Positions 21,010 to 33,371 of a stretch of 64,000 nt of DNA are shown in pieces. The notes beneath the pieces were generated by a model that saw nothing but the letters and a program-made list of their open reading frames with translations, was not told the DNA's origin and did not search any database. This DNA comes from Buddleja alternifolia (lineage: Eukaryota > Streptophyta > Magnoliopsida > Lamiales > Scrophulariaceae). Both the position numbers and the translations under genes were made by a program. The number at the start of each line of letters is the position of its first letter. Position 1 is the first letter of the stretch. The DNA is taken from the NCBI GenBank assembly GCA_019426215.1, contig CM033394.1, positions 1,178,001 through 1,242,000 on the forward strand, given 5' to 3'.

Positions 21010-21536
21010 CTAAAAAAGGATTCTCGCCCCGACCCGATTTGACTGCATTTAAGTGTATTTCATATATTGAATGAATTACACTTGTCATGTGATTTTAACC
21101 CGTTCCCATCTTAATTAACATTAAGTGTGAAATTCATACTAAGGAAATTCTAGCTCATATCAAGTTCAGTCAAACTTAATTAACCATATGACGAGCAATT
21201 ACATTTGATGATCGGGACTTCTCTCTAAACTATGAACTGCGTATTTGTCCACATCATGTTTGAGCACACTCAATAAATAACAAAATCATTGGTCACTTCT
21301 GAGTTTTGACTCTAGCAAAAAAGATTAGTTATAAACTAAATCGAAATAATTACGATAAGATTTTAGCTAATCAAATGTCAAGTGGATTATATTTTACATA
21401 TAGTTGGTATATGTATCGTGGAAGTAGGAAAAAGATTGCAAAAAAAAAAAAAAAAAAGTTTCCGGTTCGAAACATATTTTTAAACTAAGCTTGTGTATAG
21501 TTACAAGTTTGTAGAACTTTTATATGGGAATTTTTT
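21010..21536. other. Spacer with decayed MITE
   Basis: The part at 21138-21245 contains GGAAATTCTAGCTCATATCA and AACTTAATTAACC, recalling the family with ends at 10610 and 54402. No gene is seen. A 17-base A run lies at 21440-21456. Confidence 0.35.
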
Positions 21537-21884
21537 TTTTATATAATATACATTTTACACTATTTTTAATTGAAAATATTCTTATTTTTTATTTTCATTT
21601 TTACATTCTCAACAATTTTCAAAATTATATTTCACATCACTTTTCTCTCGCTTTTTTTTTATCACTTTTATATCTTATTTTCTATCATCTTTCTTTTAAC
21701 CCTTCTATCTCATCTTCTATCTTTACTTTTTAATCATTTCACATATTACTAATTTCAATAATTTTTAAAAACACAGCCAAACACATTTATTTTTCCCAAA
21801 AAAAAATAAAATTACTCAATCTCTCATATATTTTTTAAAATAACGATCGAAAATGAGTTGAAAACACGTTTAAACAAAGTCTAA
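21537..21884. mobile_element. Decayed Tourist-like MITE, relative of 25261-25600
   Basis: The interior TTTTTAATTGAAAATATTCT and the right end GAAAACACGTTTAAACAAAG correspond to the better-kept copy at 25261-25600. Its ends are not clear. Confidence 0.4.
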
Positions 21885-23080
21885 CCTTTTTTTGTTCTTT
21901 ACACATCCAACCACGTGTTACTCAAATATTTATATACATATATTTATTTATTTTCTGCTATTTTTAAAACGAAGCGCGACGATACGAGACGTCTATCATT
22001 CTCTCTCTGAATGGTCAAAGTTCTTGGAACGAAGCATCTATTTTATGGGCCATAATTCTCCATTTTGTACAAAAACTATTAAGTACAATGTAGTGGGCCT
22101 GTGGAAGTGGAACTCATCAAATCCAAGACATACTAGTAATAAGACTTATGCATGTTAAGCCCAATTCACATATAGCATTTGTTTTCATCACTTGATTTAT
22201 TTTCACATTGCTTTTTCTCAATCTAATTTTCGAGTGGTACTAGGGAGTCCCGATGGTTCCAAGTTTCGATATAATTAAGAATTCTCATTATGTAAACGAT
22301 TTCTATTATATTGGGAGTCAGTGTACCGAGAGCTCCTAAGAGTGAGCATAATTATCCGTTCATTATGTACCTAGAAATTTTTGAAATAAGTCAAAATTGG
22401 TGATTTTTTTTTTCTTTTAAAAATTATAGAGTTATGACAATAGGGTTAGTCTCGATCCTTCACATCCGAAGACATCTCGAAACCAAAAAAAGGATGATTG
22501 TATTTGTGCACAAACTAAAATATACAATAAAATTAAGAAAATCAAAAGCCATCTTCACTTTAGAGTAATATTAATAGAATTCATGAACTTCAAATCACGA
22601 TACAATCACAACTATATATGTATGATGGGCATCAAATAATTACGACGCCTGAAACTCTAAGGTGGTGCATACAAGCAGAGATGGAGTAGAGAAGGGGGTT
22701 GGTAGGGGCCATCCGCCCCTGCATACAAGCAGAGCAATGAAATGTTTATTTTCTCAACTTCAATAAATATATAATCTAATTTAGTTATTGCAACATTATT
22801 AACACATCAAAAAATAAGTTATTGTCGTCATTGAATCAACCATTTTGAATCTTTATCACCGCCAACTCAAAATACACCATATATAATGATGAGTTTTGCG
22901 CCGTAATAAAATTCGAACCCATCATATATAACTAGAAAATTGGAGTATTCTTCCTAGTTATATGGTAATTCCAATCCAAAGTATTTTTCTTGATTATTTT
23001 TTTTTTTGTTGCAAAAAATCTAAAAAGGGTGCAACACGAGGGCTTCCCATCCTAGTACTACTCTTGTCCAAACATGTTTA
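21885..23080. other. No gene seen; small repeats
   Basis: AT-rich intergenic DNA. GCATACAAGCAGAG occurs twice (22669 and 22721) around a G-rich segment with GGGCCATCCGCCCC. The adjacent AGATGGAG resembles the AGACGGAGC end at 53855, so it may be a piece of the same repeat. Confidence 0.35.
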
Positions 23081-23763
23081 GAGCAACTCCAAGGTAGCAC
23101 AAAAATTGTGTTATTTCACCTTTTTGGTGCTCCAACGTAACAGCAAAACCCACACAAAAATAGAGGAGATGAACAGTGTCACGCTATATGTAGCGTGACA
23201 CTGTTCATTTCCGCTATTTTTATGTCGGTAGGACCCACATTTTTTTGTTTTTTATTAATATTTTATTTATTTCAGTTTAGTATTATAATTTTGTATAGTG
23301 ACAATTAAGTCCTATATTATTAGGTCCTCAAAATTTGAAAAAGTTATGATTTGGTCCTATGTTTGTAATTTTTGTTAATTTATTATATATGATTTTAATT
23401 TAATTATGAATAATATATATATATATATATTAAAACTAATACAAAGTGCATATACAATATAAGTTAAAAATAAAATTTGTTATTAGAATGTTATTTATTA
23501 TTATTAAATTACAAAAATACAATAAATTGTAATATCATAAAACAACACAATAGTTATACTTGATGAATACGTAACAGTAAACTTAAAGTTGGGTGTTATT
23601 TGTAAAATAAGAGAATTGGTATAAATGAGGTGTAAAAAGGAATATTTTAGGGAATATACTTTTTGTGTGAAAAATAATACAGTATATTGGAGTGTTATTA
23701 TTGTAGCTACACAAAAATAATATAAAAATAATTGCATTTTTGTGTGCAACATTGGAGATGCTC
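23081..23763. mobile_element. PIF/Harbinger-like element, 683 bp, TTA duplication
   Basis: Ends GAGCAACTCCAAGGTAGCAC and the inverted GTGTGCAACATTGGAGATGCTC are flanked by TTA (23078-23080 and 23764-23766). GAGCATCTCCAA-type ends with TTA/TAA duplications are typical of PIF/Harbinger. No coding remains. It contains a perfect 16-bp hairpin at about 23173-23208. Confidence 0.8.
23173..23208. repeat. Perfect 16-bp hairpin inside the Harbinger element
   Basis: GAACAGTGTCACGCTA, loop TATG, TAGCGTGACACTGTTC. Every base of the stem pairs. The outer ACAGTG/CACTGT pairs and inner GCTA/TAGC pairs recur in hairpin 2 of the element at 56491-57630. Confidence 0.85.
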
Positions 23764-23766
23764 TTA

Positions 23767-25257
23767 ACTTTGATGTTTAGATGCGATCCGAAGCATTAAT
23801 AATGGTATGATCCCATCAGGAAAATAATTGTTCTACTTTTGCACAATGATCGAAAATTGTACAAATTTTGCAATTTACAGCCAAACATATTGTACCGTCA
23901 CTCGTGTTTGCGTCACCTATGTGCACGTGCCGCCTTCTTAAAGTCAAAACCCAAGGTCCCAAACCCAACGGCGCCCACAGGCCACAGCTCAACAAATATG
24001 GAAAATAATAAGGTAAACTTTCTCAACATATGTTGCTATCATAAATTTTGTCACATTTCAATAATTCAACCAATTACATTATTCTTTAGCAAAAAACAAA
24101 AACCAATTACATTATTATATTAAAATACTATTTTTTCTAATTTAATGAAGATTGATGCTAATGTGAGAGCAATTATCCTAATATTGGAATAAAATACTTT
24201 TATTGACATATTATCCGTACGTCTTAAACAGAAAACCACAGTCATGGTATTGTGAATGATCACTCTATTTTGATTATATACACTAATCATATGACGAATG
24301 CGATTCACTTTTTGTATAATAGGCTTGATTATGATTTATTATCCAGAGTAGGATTTCCCCTCTCGAGTAATTTGCTAAATACTGATTCAAATTGAAATAT
24401 TATTATTTAATATTTTGTCACTAGAATTTTCTTTTCACAATGAAGCAAGTGCAAAGGAAATAATATAATGGGAAATCTTGTCTAACTCGGGTTTCGATCA
24501 CCAGACCAACCACATGGCAAAATTTATTGCACTTATCTTGTGAATAATTACTTTTTTTAGTATACATACGAATTATAAGTGTAATTCACATATTATGTTA
24601 ATAATTTAAATTTGGCTAAAAATCCAAAATACAATTTCAATGAACTAATGGATCTAAATCTAATGCAAAACGAGTCCAAATTGAGAGTCGACTCATAAGG
24701 AGCCCCAACGAGTTTCAATTATGCAAGCCTCATAATTTGAATTCAAGAATTTCTTGTTTGGACTCAATTATTCACATGATAAATGGAATTAAGTCGTCTT
24801 ATGATTGACCAGTCACTTTAAATTGTACAACGATTTTATATAACAATTAATCAATTATAATTCATTTATCTTGTGTATTTTAAAATTCCAGCAATCATGT
24901 GTTGATGTATCATGATTAAAAATCTTTAAAGTTCCAGGGGATAGATGTGAAAGGAATTGGGTTGGGTTAAATGAATGAGTGCCACAAATACACATAGAAG
25001 GGCCAAAAATCATGTGAATGATTTTAACAAAAAGTTGTAATAATGCACATATTAGATATTGCCAAAACCATGCAAAACAGAGACAAAACATATTTTACCA
25101 AAAAGAAACAAAGACAAAACATTTTTTGTTGTACTCTTGATAGATTTTTTTGGTAAGATACTCTTGATAGATTAATATCTTGTAGGTAGTACAAATGTAT
25201 ACATCTGCCGACTGTAGGGCTCTTGGCATAAATTTGTGGGATTGAAATCCAGAACAC
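23767..25257. other. No gene seen
   Basis: AT-rich. A short GC-richer patch with a G-box core (GTGCACGTGCCGCC) at about 23921-23934 stands out but no gene follows within reach. GGAGCCCCAACG and similar phrases near 24700 suggest decayed MITE sequence. Confidence 0.35.
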
Positions 25258-25260
25258 TAA

Positions 25261-25600
25261 GGCTATGTTTGTTTGTGTTTTCATCATGTTTTTTTCATTT
25301 TCATTTTCATCTGAAAATGAAAATACACAATTTATACTGTTTTTAACTGAAAATATTCTCATTTTCATTTTTGTTTTTATGTTCCCGAGAAAATTTTAAC
25401 TGAAAATGTAATTTTAAATAAATGATTGAAATTAAGAGTCATTTTCATTTTCATTCTCATTCTTGTTTTTATGTTCATGATTGAAAATAAATGACGTCAT
25501 TTTCATTTTCATTCTCACACGAAAATTAAAAAACACGTTCTCCCATACATTTTAGAAAATGACGATTGAAAATGAAATGAAAACGCATCCAAACAGAGCC
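25261..25600. mobile_element. Tourist-like MITE, 340 bp, TAA duplication
   Basis: GGCTATGTTTGTTTGTGTTT at the left and the inverted AAACGCATCCAAACAGAGCC at the right are flanked by TAA (25258-25260 and 25601-25603). The interior is made of TTTTCATTTTCAT runs. Confidence 0.75.
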
Positions 25601-25603
25601 TAA

Positions 25604-26980
25604 GAATGTCACTTTCTTTTTATATGAAGAGCCTTAATTCTTTTATTTTTGCTTGCTTACAAGTATTGTTTTTCTTTCAATTTTCAAATTTTTGGATTTA
25701 ATAAATATTAAAATTTATGTTAAACTTGATGAGAAAGCGGAGTTTGGTACTAAGCAAATATAGAACATTCGGATTCTGACTACAAATTGACGTAATTATA
25801 AGGATATTTTGATCATTTACAACTGACTTTGTGGCAATGTCCCTACATCTAAAATAAGAATACCAATAAAAAAAATGCTATATGTCATTATTTTATCCTT
25901 CACCATTTTCTACGCCTCGCAATTCTGTTATGTTTCTTACCAAGATAAGGGGTGCATAAAAAACTATGACTTATACCATTGCTCACATCAATAAAGTTCT
26001 GTAGTGTGGGCGTGGGAGTAGACAATACAGTGCTGAATCATGTAAATTTTATCTCTTCTGTGGTTAGTTTTATTTTTCGCGTTCTTTTATTCCGTAATTC
26101 GTTCCAAAATCCTAACCAAAGCAATTATTCCAAGTTTATGATACACTTTTATTTGTTGTTAAAAGTACGATTATACTTTTTAAATATTAATATTGTTGTT
26201 ATGTGATTGTTTGAATTCAATTGAATCATGTTCGGACAAGAATCCTTATAGATTTTTATTTAATCATGTAATCACCCATCTAGTGGCCCCATTTTTCCTT
26301 GAGATGATGCAGTCACTTCATCATATAAAATTAAAAAAGAAAAAGAAAAAACAAATTTAGCACCATCAACTGTCCACCTTTAACTCTTACATGACTTCAT
26401 ATTTACACAATTCATGCTTATGTACATTGTATGGTGTGCATCATCTTCCACAACCAAAAGCAATATCTTTCTCTCTAGGATTCTCACATATCTAAAGTAC
26501 ATTTCAATATTTTGAATAATATGATCGGACTTGAACGTATTTCATAAAGAGTATAATTGGTTATGTGATATGCAATTTATTTTTGTGCTAGGTCAAACTC
26601 GTTCGGAATTAAAATCTTTTCTAATACAAATTACAAAGAAATGTATATATGATGCGCTTGACAGTGAATTTTGAATGACCGTAGCCTGACACACTGTCGA
26701 ATAGGTTAATAACATGCTTGACAAGTTTAGACACGACAATCAATATGGGCTTTTCTATTACATATTTTGCTAAGATTGAAATCGCAAAATGGTTAAAATT
26801 TGTTCTCACTGATAAAATGAATATTTTTTCACATTAATTCAATTTCTCTCCTAGAAATCGAGCTCTTTTTTGCTTGACGCATGACATTCCGACATTGTAA
26901 TTGCGTCTTTTTCTTTATAATCACACTAGTTTTCATATAATTCTATAGCAAGCAGAACCAATTAAGATAAAGGATAATTA
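25604..26980. other. No gene seen
   Basis: AT-rich intergenic DNA without convincing frames or clear element ends. Confidence 0.4.
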
Positions 26981-27215
26981 AATTCACACCCGTCACTTAT
27001 TGTGTAATTACCAACAACCCCAAACTTTTGGTAAATTACCATAATTTTACTAGCAGTGAAAGAAAGTTATAATCTCATCCATGTCAAATTGCAATTTCAC
27101 ACCCTGTCAGTATAAATATATTATAATTTCACCCCTAGCCATGGGTCATGTGTTGTTAATTTACCAAAAGTAAGGGGAATATTGGTAATTACACAATAAG
27201 TGAAGGGTGTGAATG
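26981..27215. mobile_element. MITE with TTATTGTGTAATTACC inverted ends
   Basis: TTCACACCCGTCACTTATTG at the left is matched by the inverted CAATAAGTGAAGGGTGTGAA at the right. Shorter or decayed relatives occur near 7315-7360 and 41085-41325, so this is a small local family. Confidence 0.65.
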
Positions 27216-27229
27216 TAAGTACCTCTTAA

Positions 27230-27519
27230 TGGCTCGTTTGGTATGGTTGATGAAGGGTTGTTCACTATATAATCACACCTAATCCTTCATTCTGCAGGCT
27301 GGATAAATACTTTGCATTGTTTCGCAGGCCGAATTTTAGTCCCACAAATAATTGATTAGTAATCACCTTACACGAGGTGTGATTGAATTATCCACCTTGT
27401 ATGTGCTTAAAAATAATCAATAACATACACTAAACAAATAATAAATTACCTCATAATTCACATGAACAGTATAATAATGTCATATCAATCTAATCTCATC
27501 ATCAATACCAAATGAGCCC
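27230..27519. mobile_element. Tourist-like MITE, ~290 bp, TAA duplication
   Basis: GGCTCGTTTGGTATGGTTGA and the inverted CATCAATACCAAATGAGCC form the ends, flanked by TAA at 27227-27229 and 27520-27522. It begins 15 bases after the previous MITE. Confidence 0.7.
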
Positions 27520-27699
27520 TAAGATAATTATTGACTTTGTGTACATAAAGGGGATGGCAAATTTGCAAAAATAGTTTACTTGAACACTATAATACCATCT
27601 TGAATGATTTTTAGAATGTCTCCAAACTCAAATTTATAATATAAGCACAAATCTTGTGTAGAATAGACCTCACAATTGCACCATGTGAATTATTGAGAT

Positions 27700-27975
27700 T
27701 GTTCTGAAATTTCAAAAATTGGAACTATGAAAATTGTAATAAATTTTGAATTTTGTTAGTATTGTCCCTGTAGCCAGTAAGTTAAGGTGTATGATGGGTA
27801 ATTTAGTGTAATGATAGGTAATTTAGTGACTAAAATCATGTTAGTTATGAATAAATTGCCCATCATACACCTTAACTTATTGGCTATAGGACTATACTGA
27901 CATAAATCAAAATTTATTACATAAATTAAAATCATCCCTAAAATTTCAATTTAATTTCAAAATCGTCCCTAAAAT
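27700..27975. repeat. Large fold-back repeat
   Basis: Inverted arms meet near 27835: AAGTTAAGGTGTATGATGGG on the left (around 27780) and CCCATCATACACCTTAACTT on the right (around 27858) pair exactly, and weaker pairing extends to both sides. It is a fold-back MITE; the precise ends are unclear. Confidence 0.65.
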
Positions 27976-28143
27976 TTTTAGGAATTCAATGTTACTCCTC
28001 CCGATTTCAATAATCATTTCTAATAAATTAAGTATAAAGTACGATCTATTTATTTAAATTATATTGACGGTGTTGCCAAAGTTGATGCATGTATAATAAA
28101 TAAATTTTGATAAAAAAATGTATAATAAATAATTATTAACTAG

Positions 28144-28402
28144 TATATAATGGATGACTTACCGACAAATGACGTGGCTGACTACCATTGGCTGATTTGC
28201 GTGCAAAAATTGGCCGACAACTTCAAGTATTATAGTACTGCCTCCCCCACAATAGCCCATAATCTCCATGCCTCTTGGAAAGTGGAAGAGCCGCCACGTG
28301 TCAATCTGATTGGTCAGGAAACGTGGAGTGCCGATGATTATGTCACCTGGGGCCCACAGGAGCTGCATCAATAATGCACGTGACACGTCATCTCTGCCCA
28401 AT
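28144..28402. promoter_or_regulatory. Cluster of G-box/ABRE and CCAAT motifs without an assigned gene
   Basis: Within ~230 bases lie TGACGTGGC (28170), CCACGTGTC (28294), AACGTGG (28320), GCACGTGACACGTCA (28376-28390) and three CCAAT/ATTGG boxes (28187, 28309, 28398). Base composition is well above the surrounding AT level. TATATAA lies at 28144-28150. ACGTG cores bind bZIP/bHLH factors in light and ABA responses. A promoter is likely, but I see no coding sequence on either side; a MITE starts at 28434. Confidence 0.4.
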
Positions 28403-28433
28403 GACATCACTAATAGCTAACAATATTTTTTTT

Positions 28434-28913
28434 GGGCAAAATACGCTTTGCCCCATTCAACCATATTCTTTATACCAAATACCCCCTGAACTATAGAAAA
28501 ATACAATAACCCCCCTCAATTGCAAAGAATTGTCTTTATTACCCTTAATTATTATTTTTTCTTTTATTTTTTATTTTCTCCACTATTTTTTCTTTTTCAC
28601 AAATTTTCTTTCTTACATAGATTAGTTAAAATTTATCAAATGCATTATAAATAATTATTTAAAGTAATAATTTGATTAGTTAAAATTTATCAAATGCATT
28701 ATAAATAATTATTTAAAGTAATAATTTGTGTATGTTCCTATGTAAGAAAATAAAATTTGTGAAAAAGAAAAAAATGGTGGAGAAAATAAAAAATAATAGT
28801 CAAGGGTAAAAGGGATAATTTCATGCAATTGAAAAGGGTAAGTGTATTTTTCTACAGTTAAGGGGGTACTTGGTACAAAGGGTATAGTTTAAGGGGGCAA
28901 AGTGTATTTTGCC
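28434..28913. mobile_element. MULE-type MITE with long palindromic arms
   Basis: Ends GGGCAAAATACGCTTTGCCCC and the inverted GGGGCAAAGTGTATTTTGCCC resemble the ends of the 8.63 kb MULE. The arms pair for ~180 bases. At the centre a 54-bp unit starting GATTAGTTAAAATTTATC is repeated in tandem (28619-28672, 28673-28726). Outside the ends, AATAGCTAACAA occurs on both sides (28412-28423 and 28926-28937), separated from the element by T-rich spacers. Confidence 0.7.
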
Positions 28914-28937
28914 CTCTCTTTTTTTAATAGCTAACAA

Positions 28938-29152
28938 ATATGGTTATTTTGTCGTGATTTTGCCCACAATACACTGTTGGACGAGGAGCGATTGACGTGT
29001 TTTTTTTAACTATTATCTCTGCATCTACCGGCGTGTGATAGACCATAGAATTTTCATGAAAATGCTTATATGCATATGTTTTGGATGATACTTGGTGGGT
29101 ATCGGAGTCCAACTCTCTATGAACATCTACCTCACAAAGGTTAAGATATGAT

Positions 29153-29195
<43 letters not shown>

Positions 29196-29755
29196 TTTGG
29201 TAGACCCTACATATGTTTTAACACTGCGTGTGGTGGATATTCAACGGGAGTTGGACTCCTAATATCCACCATAAATTACCCATATGTTTTGAGGTCATAG
29301 GTCATGCAATGTCATTGTCAATAAATAATATGCCACTGCTGATGTACCGCAGTCCCGCTTCCTTTTGATGCATGTTATCTCTAGTATACATAAGTGTTGT
29401 CATCTCAAATGAGGACTAATTGATGATATGACTACAATTTACATCGTACAACACACTATACTAATTTTCTTCATAATAGCATCATAGGAGCTCTGGAATA
29501 TTCACCACCAAATTTCCTATGGGCCAACAATAATGAACTAATTGAAATTTTGCATCCAATCCTTGCAAAAGATAAAAAAATCAAGAAATATCTACTTGCA
29601 ACAAATTGGTGCATTTGGTGGTACAAGGCAAATAGGATAGAGATGCACTTCAATTACAATTGTCATGCTTCAACTAACACATATATGGAGAAAAAATATC
29701 CATCATGCATCATGTAAATATCGATGTCTATTTTCCTCTCGCTCCACATAATTAA
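28938..29755. other. No gene seen; TA microsatellite
   Basis: A pure TA run fills 29156-29192. Downstream, a short inverted motif (GTGGATATTCAACGGGAGTTG… with GGACTCCTAATATCCAC, about 29230-29272) is visible. No coding. Confidence 0.5.
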
Positions 29756-30180
29756 TGTTAGAACAAACACGATAATAAAAGTATAAAGAATTAAACGACA
29801 CAAGAATTTACATGATTCGTCAATTATCTACGTCCACGAGAGAGGAGAGAGAATTTCACTATTAACGAAAGAGATACAAAATACAATAAATGTCAAAAGT
29901 ATGAACTAAAACCTAGTCCTGAAATTATGAGGCTTTTACCTTCTGCTAAATCTGGGCCTAGGAGTTTAAGATATATCAAAACAATTACCCTAAAAATGAA
30001 TATTCAACGACGATGCCTTACAACATTATTATTTTTTGCTTGGAACTCACTCGTTGTAACTGCACTACTACAATCAACGTCTCAATAAATACTCAATAGT
30101 TACAATCAAATATAGCATGATTTAAACGTGAGAGAACAAGAAGCCACAAAAGATGTGGCCGAAGTGCCTATAAATACTTG
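29756..30180. repeat. Probable LTR fragment, related to 62270-62475
   Basis: Begins TGTTAGAACAAACACG and runs through TTTACATGATTCG, GAGAGGAGAGAGAATTT and CTATTAACGAA, phrases shared with 62270-62475. A TATAAATACTTGG lies near 30171. The 'TTTAC(A/G)(T/G)GGTTCG…' phrase also occurs in the copia LTR at 49552, so this is likely part of an old retrotransposon LTR. Confidence 0.45.
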
Positions 30181-32617
30181 GCATAAAAATAAAAAAGGGA
30201 TTTCATTGTTGCATTGGATCCATTGTCGTTCTCAATTGATAGTTTGATACCATGTGTTTTAAAATCATTAACCACTTTTAAGTAAGAATTTGAGTCAACA
30301 ATGTCGTTTAATTTGATATTTGTTTTAATTTAAAGTTGATCTATCGATAAATTATAAATTTATCAATCTGTAAAAAAAATTGTCATCAGCGAGTGTACCC
30401 AGACTCGTTAAAATGAAATAAAAAATATGAACGATTTTAAACCATATTAATATGATTGCCAAAGAAAAAGTGTGTGTAGTTTGTATTTAGAGTTACATGT
30501 GACTAAACATAACACATTTTGCAACTTATCAATATCACTACTTCATCTTCTTGGTCCAACCTTATTATACCAAACACGCCCTTAATATACCCCACATTCC
30601 ACCCCCACCCCCGGGGGCAGGTTGCCGCCTTACGTAAGAACTCGAGATCCCATGTGAATTCATAGTGGTGGGTGGGTTACTATGTTTGTGGTCAACCCAC
30701 TTAATCTTCTTGTGTTCCCTTGTGTTATATATATATATATATATGTTTATATTATAAAATGAAATGCCCTAACGTCGGCCAAAAGATTGGTAAGCTATAT
30801 AATATCATCAAATTATTGTATTTATTGGTCCTTGTAAAATGGAAAGTTGTAGTTTTGTTTCTATTATAACAAGAGATTTGACTTGTTTCTTTAAATTTCA
30901 AGTAATAGAATTAATTTTATTAAATTATTTTGAGATGTAAAGCACGAAACGAACGCATTCTAAGAGCGTTTGGCCGACATATTTTTAAAGGGGAGTATTG
31001 CGATTGCGTGGTATGAAGACAAAACTTCAAATAACCATAACACATAAATACATTCCTCTTTTCAAGAGTCCTAATAACCCAATAAACTTATGATGAGAGC
31101 AGTTGTCATTCGTTGCAAAACTCAATTGATTGTTTCGGACCTTATATGTACTTTCAATATTTCTGTTTTATTTTTTCTTATAATTTTTTCATTTATTATT
31201 GGTATTTTTTAGCCCAATATTTAACACATGTTTGTTTGTGTGATAACGTTGTTTTGGCCAAGTTTTATGATTTTCTAACTCGTCTCATATTTAGACTCGT
31301 TTTCTGAGCTCCTATTGACCTAATGTAGCATTAGGTCATTTAAAAACTTTGAATTTTGTTTTGCTTCATTATCTTTTTATGTTTGCACATATTTTTAATT
31401 TTATCGAATTTCTTGAAGTATGTAGACATGTTTTGATTCGCCAATTTGGCAGAAAAATTCAATTCTTAACAGTTGCACATATAATCATTTTGGCGGAAAA
31501 ATGGTATTGCACTTAAATATATAATTTAATTAGCTCTAAACACATTATTCACTGCTTGTACATCTGGTTATATTTAGAGAGTCAATATCAATCAATTTAC
31601 TCCGTCCTAAACTGAATAGATTTGTTTGAACTATCTTTCAGTTGTAAAAAATCCAAAAAGTTGTCTAATTTTAGCCCAATGTTTCAAATAATTGATTGTA
31701 AAAGTTCAAAGATAATTTTGCCAGTCCCGACGATTTAATCAAACTCACCTTAGAATCACATATTGATTAAACTCTCATTAACTAAATGACAATTTCTAAC
31801 CCGCTCTCGACTCAGCTCTGCTAGAATTTCCGTCAACAAATAATCCCCTATATTTTAAGTTGGTTACATGAGTTTCATTTCAAACAAATATAGATTAATC
31901 CAACCTTGAACAAGGGAGATTCTTTTGAAGAAAATATTATTATTTAAGATGAAAAATCCAAGAAGTAGATCAATTTGGTATCTTCCTATATTGTCATCTA
32001 GTGCAAGTAACACCACATTTCCCCCCTCATCTCACGGCTGACGTTATCTTTCTTGCATCTCCTATGCGACACAAAGTACTCTAAATTATAATAAGTCTTC
32101 CTTTTACACCACATCTTACGTAATATGCTACTTTTTTTTTTTTTTTTTTATGTAACCCATGCCCTCATCACCCACCCAGCCGCCCCCACCCCCACCCCAA
32201 CCCCTACTTACAAATTATTCGCAGTAGACCGTGTTCACAAAAATCTATAATGCACAGAAATTTCTAAAATAATTTTGTACAGTATTATATCTATACATAT
32301 TCATATTTGATATGGATATTTATGGATACCGTGTACGAGACATTTTTGAAGTCTCCAAAAATAAAAAGAAACGAAAATTTTTTGGATATCGTATCTACTA
32401 CAAAATTTGAAGTACCCAACACGCCAATACTTTTTATTAATATTATACAGTATTTTTTGGGCAAAATAGAACAAAAAAAATAATATTTTCAGTCTTTTGT
32501 TAAAACTTAAAAGTTAAAAATAACAAAGAAATTTATAGAATTAGACAACATTTTATTTATATCAACAAATCTATTGAATCGATTTTAAAAAAAATATTAT
32601 ATATGCATATGCATACA
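30181..32617. other. No gene seen
   Basis: AT-rich intergenic DNA. A C-rich patch with CCACCCCCACCCCCGGGGGC at 30600-30619 and another at 32160-32205 stand out. A MITE-like piece with CTAGAATTTCCGTC lies near 31735-31845. Confidence 0.4.
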
Positions 32618-33025
32618 CGTATCTTCAACACAAAAAAAAATGATTATTGCCCATATCAATATGTCATGGTGAAAACTCCATTTGCCATGGTTAAAACCAA
32701 TTGACCACGGCTTTGCTACGGCTTTGGCCGTGGTATTTGCAAGCATGGCCAAAACATTTACCATGACTTATAGTCATGGTCAATGTTTTGCTCATTGTAA
32801 AGACCATAACTTTTAGCTATTGTAAAAAAGTGTTAGATAACATTTCTTCCACCACGTCTAGTTAGAGCTTAACATAGTTAGCATTTTTTTCATCACTGCT
32901 AACTTTAGTATGACTATATGAAACATCTACCACGATCAAGTTAGCCATGAGTTTAGACCTTTATAGACTACGGTTTTAAACTATGACATATATTTTCATT
33001 GACAATACTCAATTTTCTTGTAGTG
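32618..33025. mobile_element. Non-autonomous CACTA-like element
   Basis: The right end CTCAATTTTCTTGTAGTG is the classic CACTA terminus (inverted: CACTACAAGAAAATTGAG). The left end CAACACAAAAAAAAATG is a decayed counterpart. The interior repeats CCATGG/GCCGTGG/CATGGT phrases in both directions, as in CACTA subterminal regions. It has no coding. Confidence 0.55.
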
Positions 33026-33214
33026 ACATATTGTACCATAAAATTTTAAAATTTATCGTATTTTATATATGTGTCGTATCGTTTTCATTACTCATATTCA
33101 TATCCATATTTGTATGTGTGTATCACAGACAGAAAACATATTTGATGGTATAAGGTACGATGGTAAAAGAATATCTCATTCACCTTGGTTTAATGAGGAA
33201 AATTTTAAAGTGGA

Positions 33215-33371
33215 TTGAGAGTATTGTTCCTGGTCCATTTTACACCACATATTCAAAATGAGTGAGATAGTTTTCACATCCACCTATCCTGTGTAAACCA
33301 CCCCACCCCAAATATTTATGTGGTAAAAAATGGATCCGGAGCAATACTCCCGATCCACATAGAATTACCCA
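33215..33371. mobile_element. Small fold-back MITE (relative of 42245-42424)
   Basis: GATTGAGAGTATTGTTCCTG is mirrored by GAGCAATACTCCCGATCCAC, with GGTGGTTTACAC/CACATAAATATTTGGGG motifs in the middle, as in the MITE at 42245. Confidence 0.5.

Noticed and set aside
21524..21752. Phe/Ile-rich frames resembling membrane segments
   Set aside because: They arise from T-rich TTTTCATTTTCA runs of a decayed Tourist-like MITE.
23839..24123. 94-codon frame near a G-box
   Set aside because: No family resemblance and the frame crosses an AT-rich tail; only the short GC patch is noteworthy.
28150..28410. Two overlapping frames on opposite strands in the G-box cluster
   Set aside because: Openness comes from the higher GC of the regulatory-like island; no domain, no codon structure, and motifs explain the sequence better.
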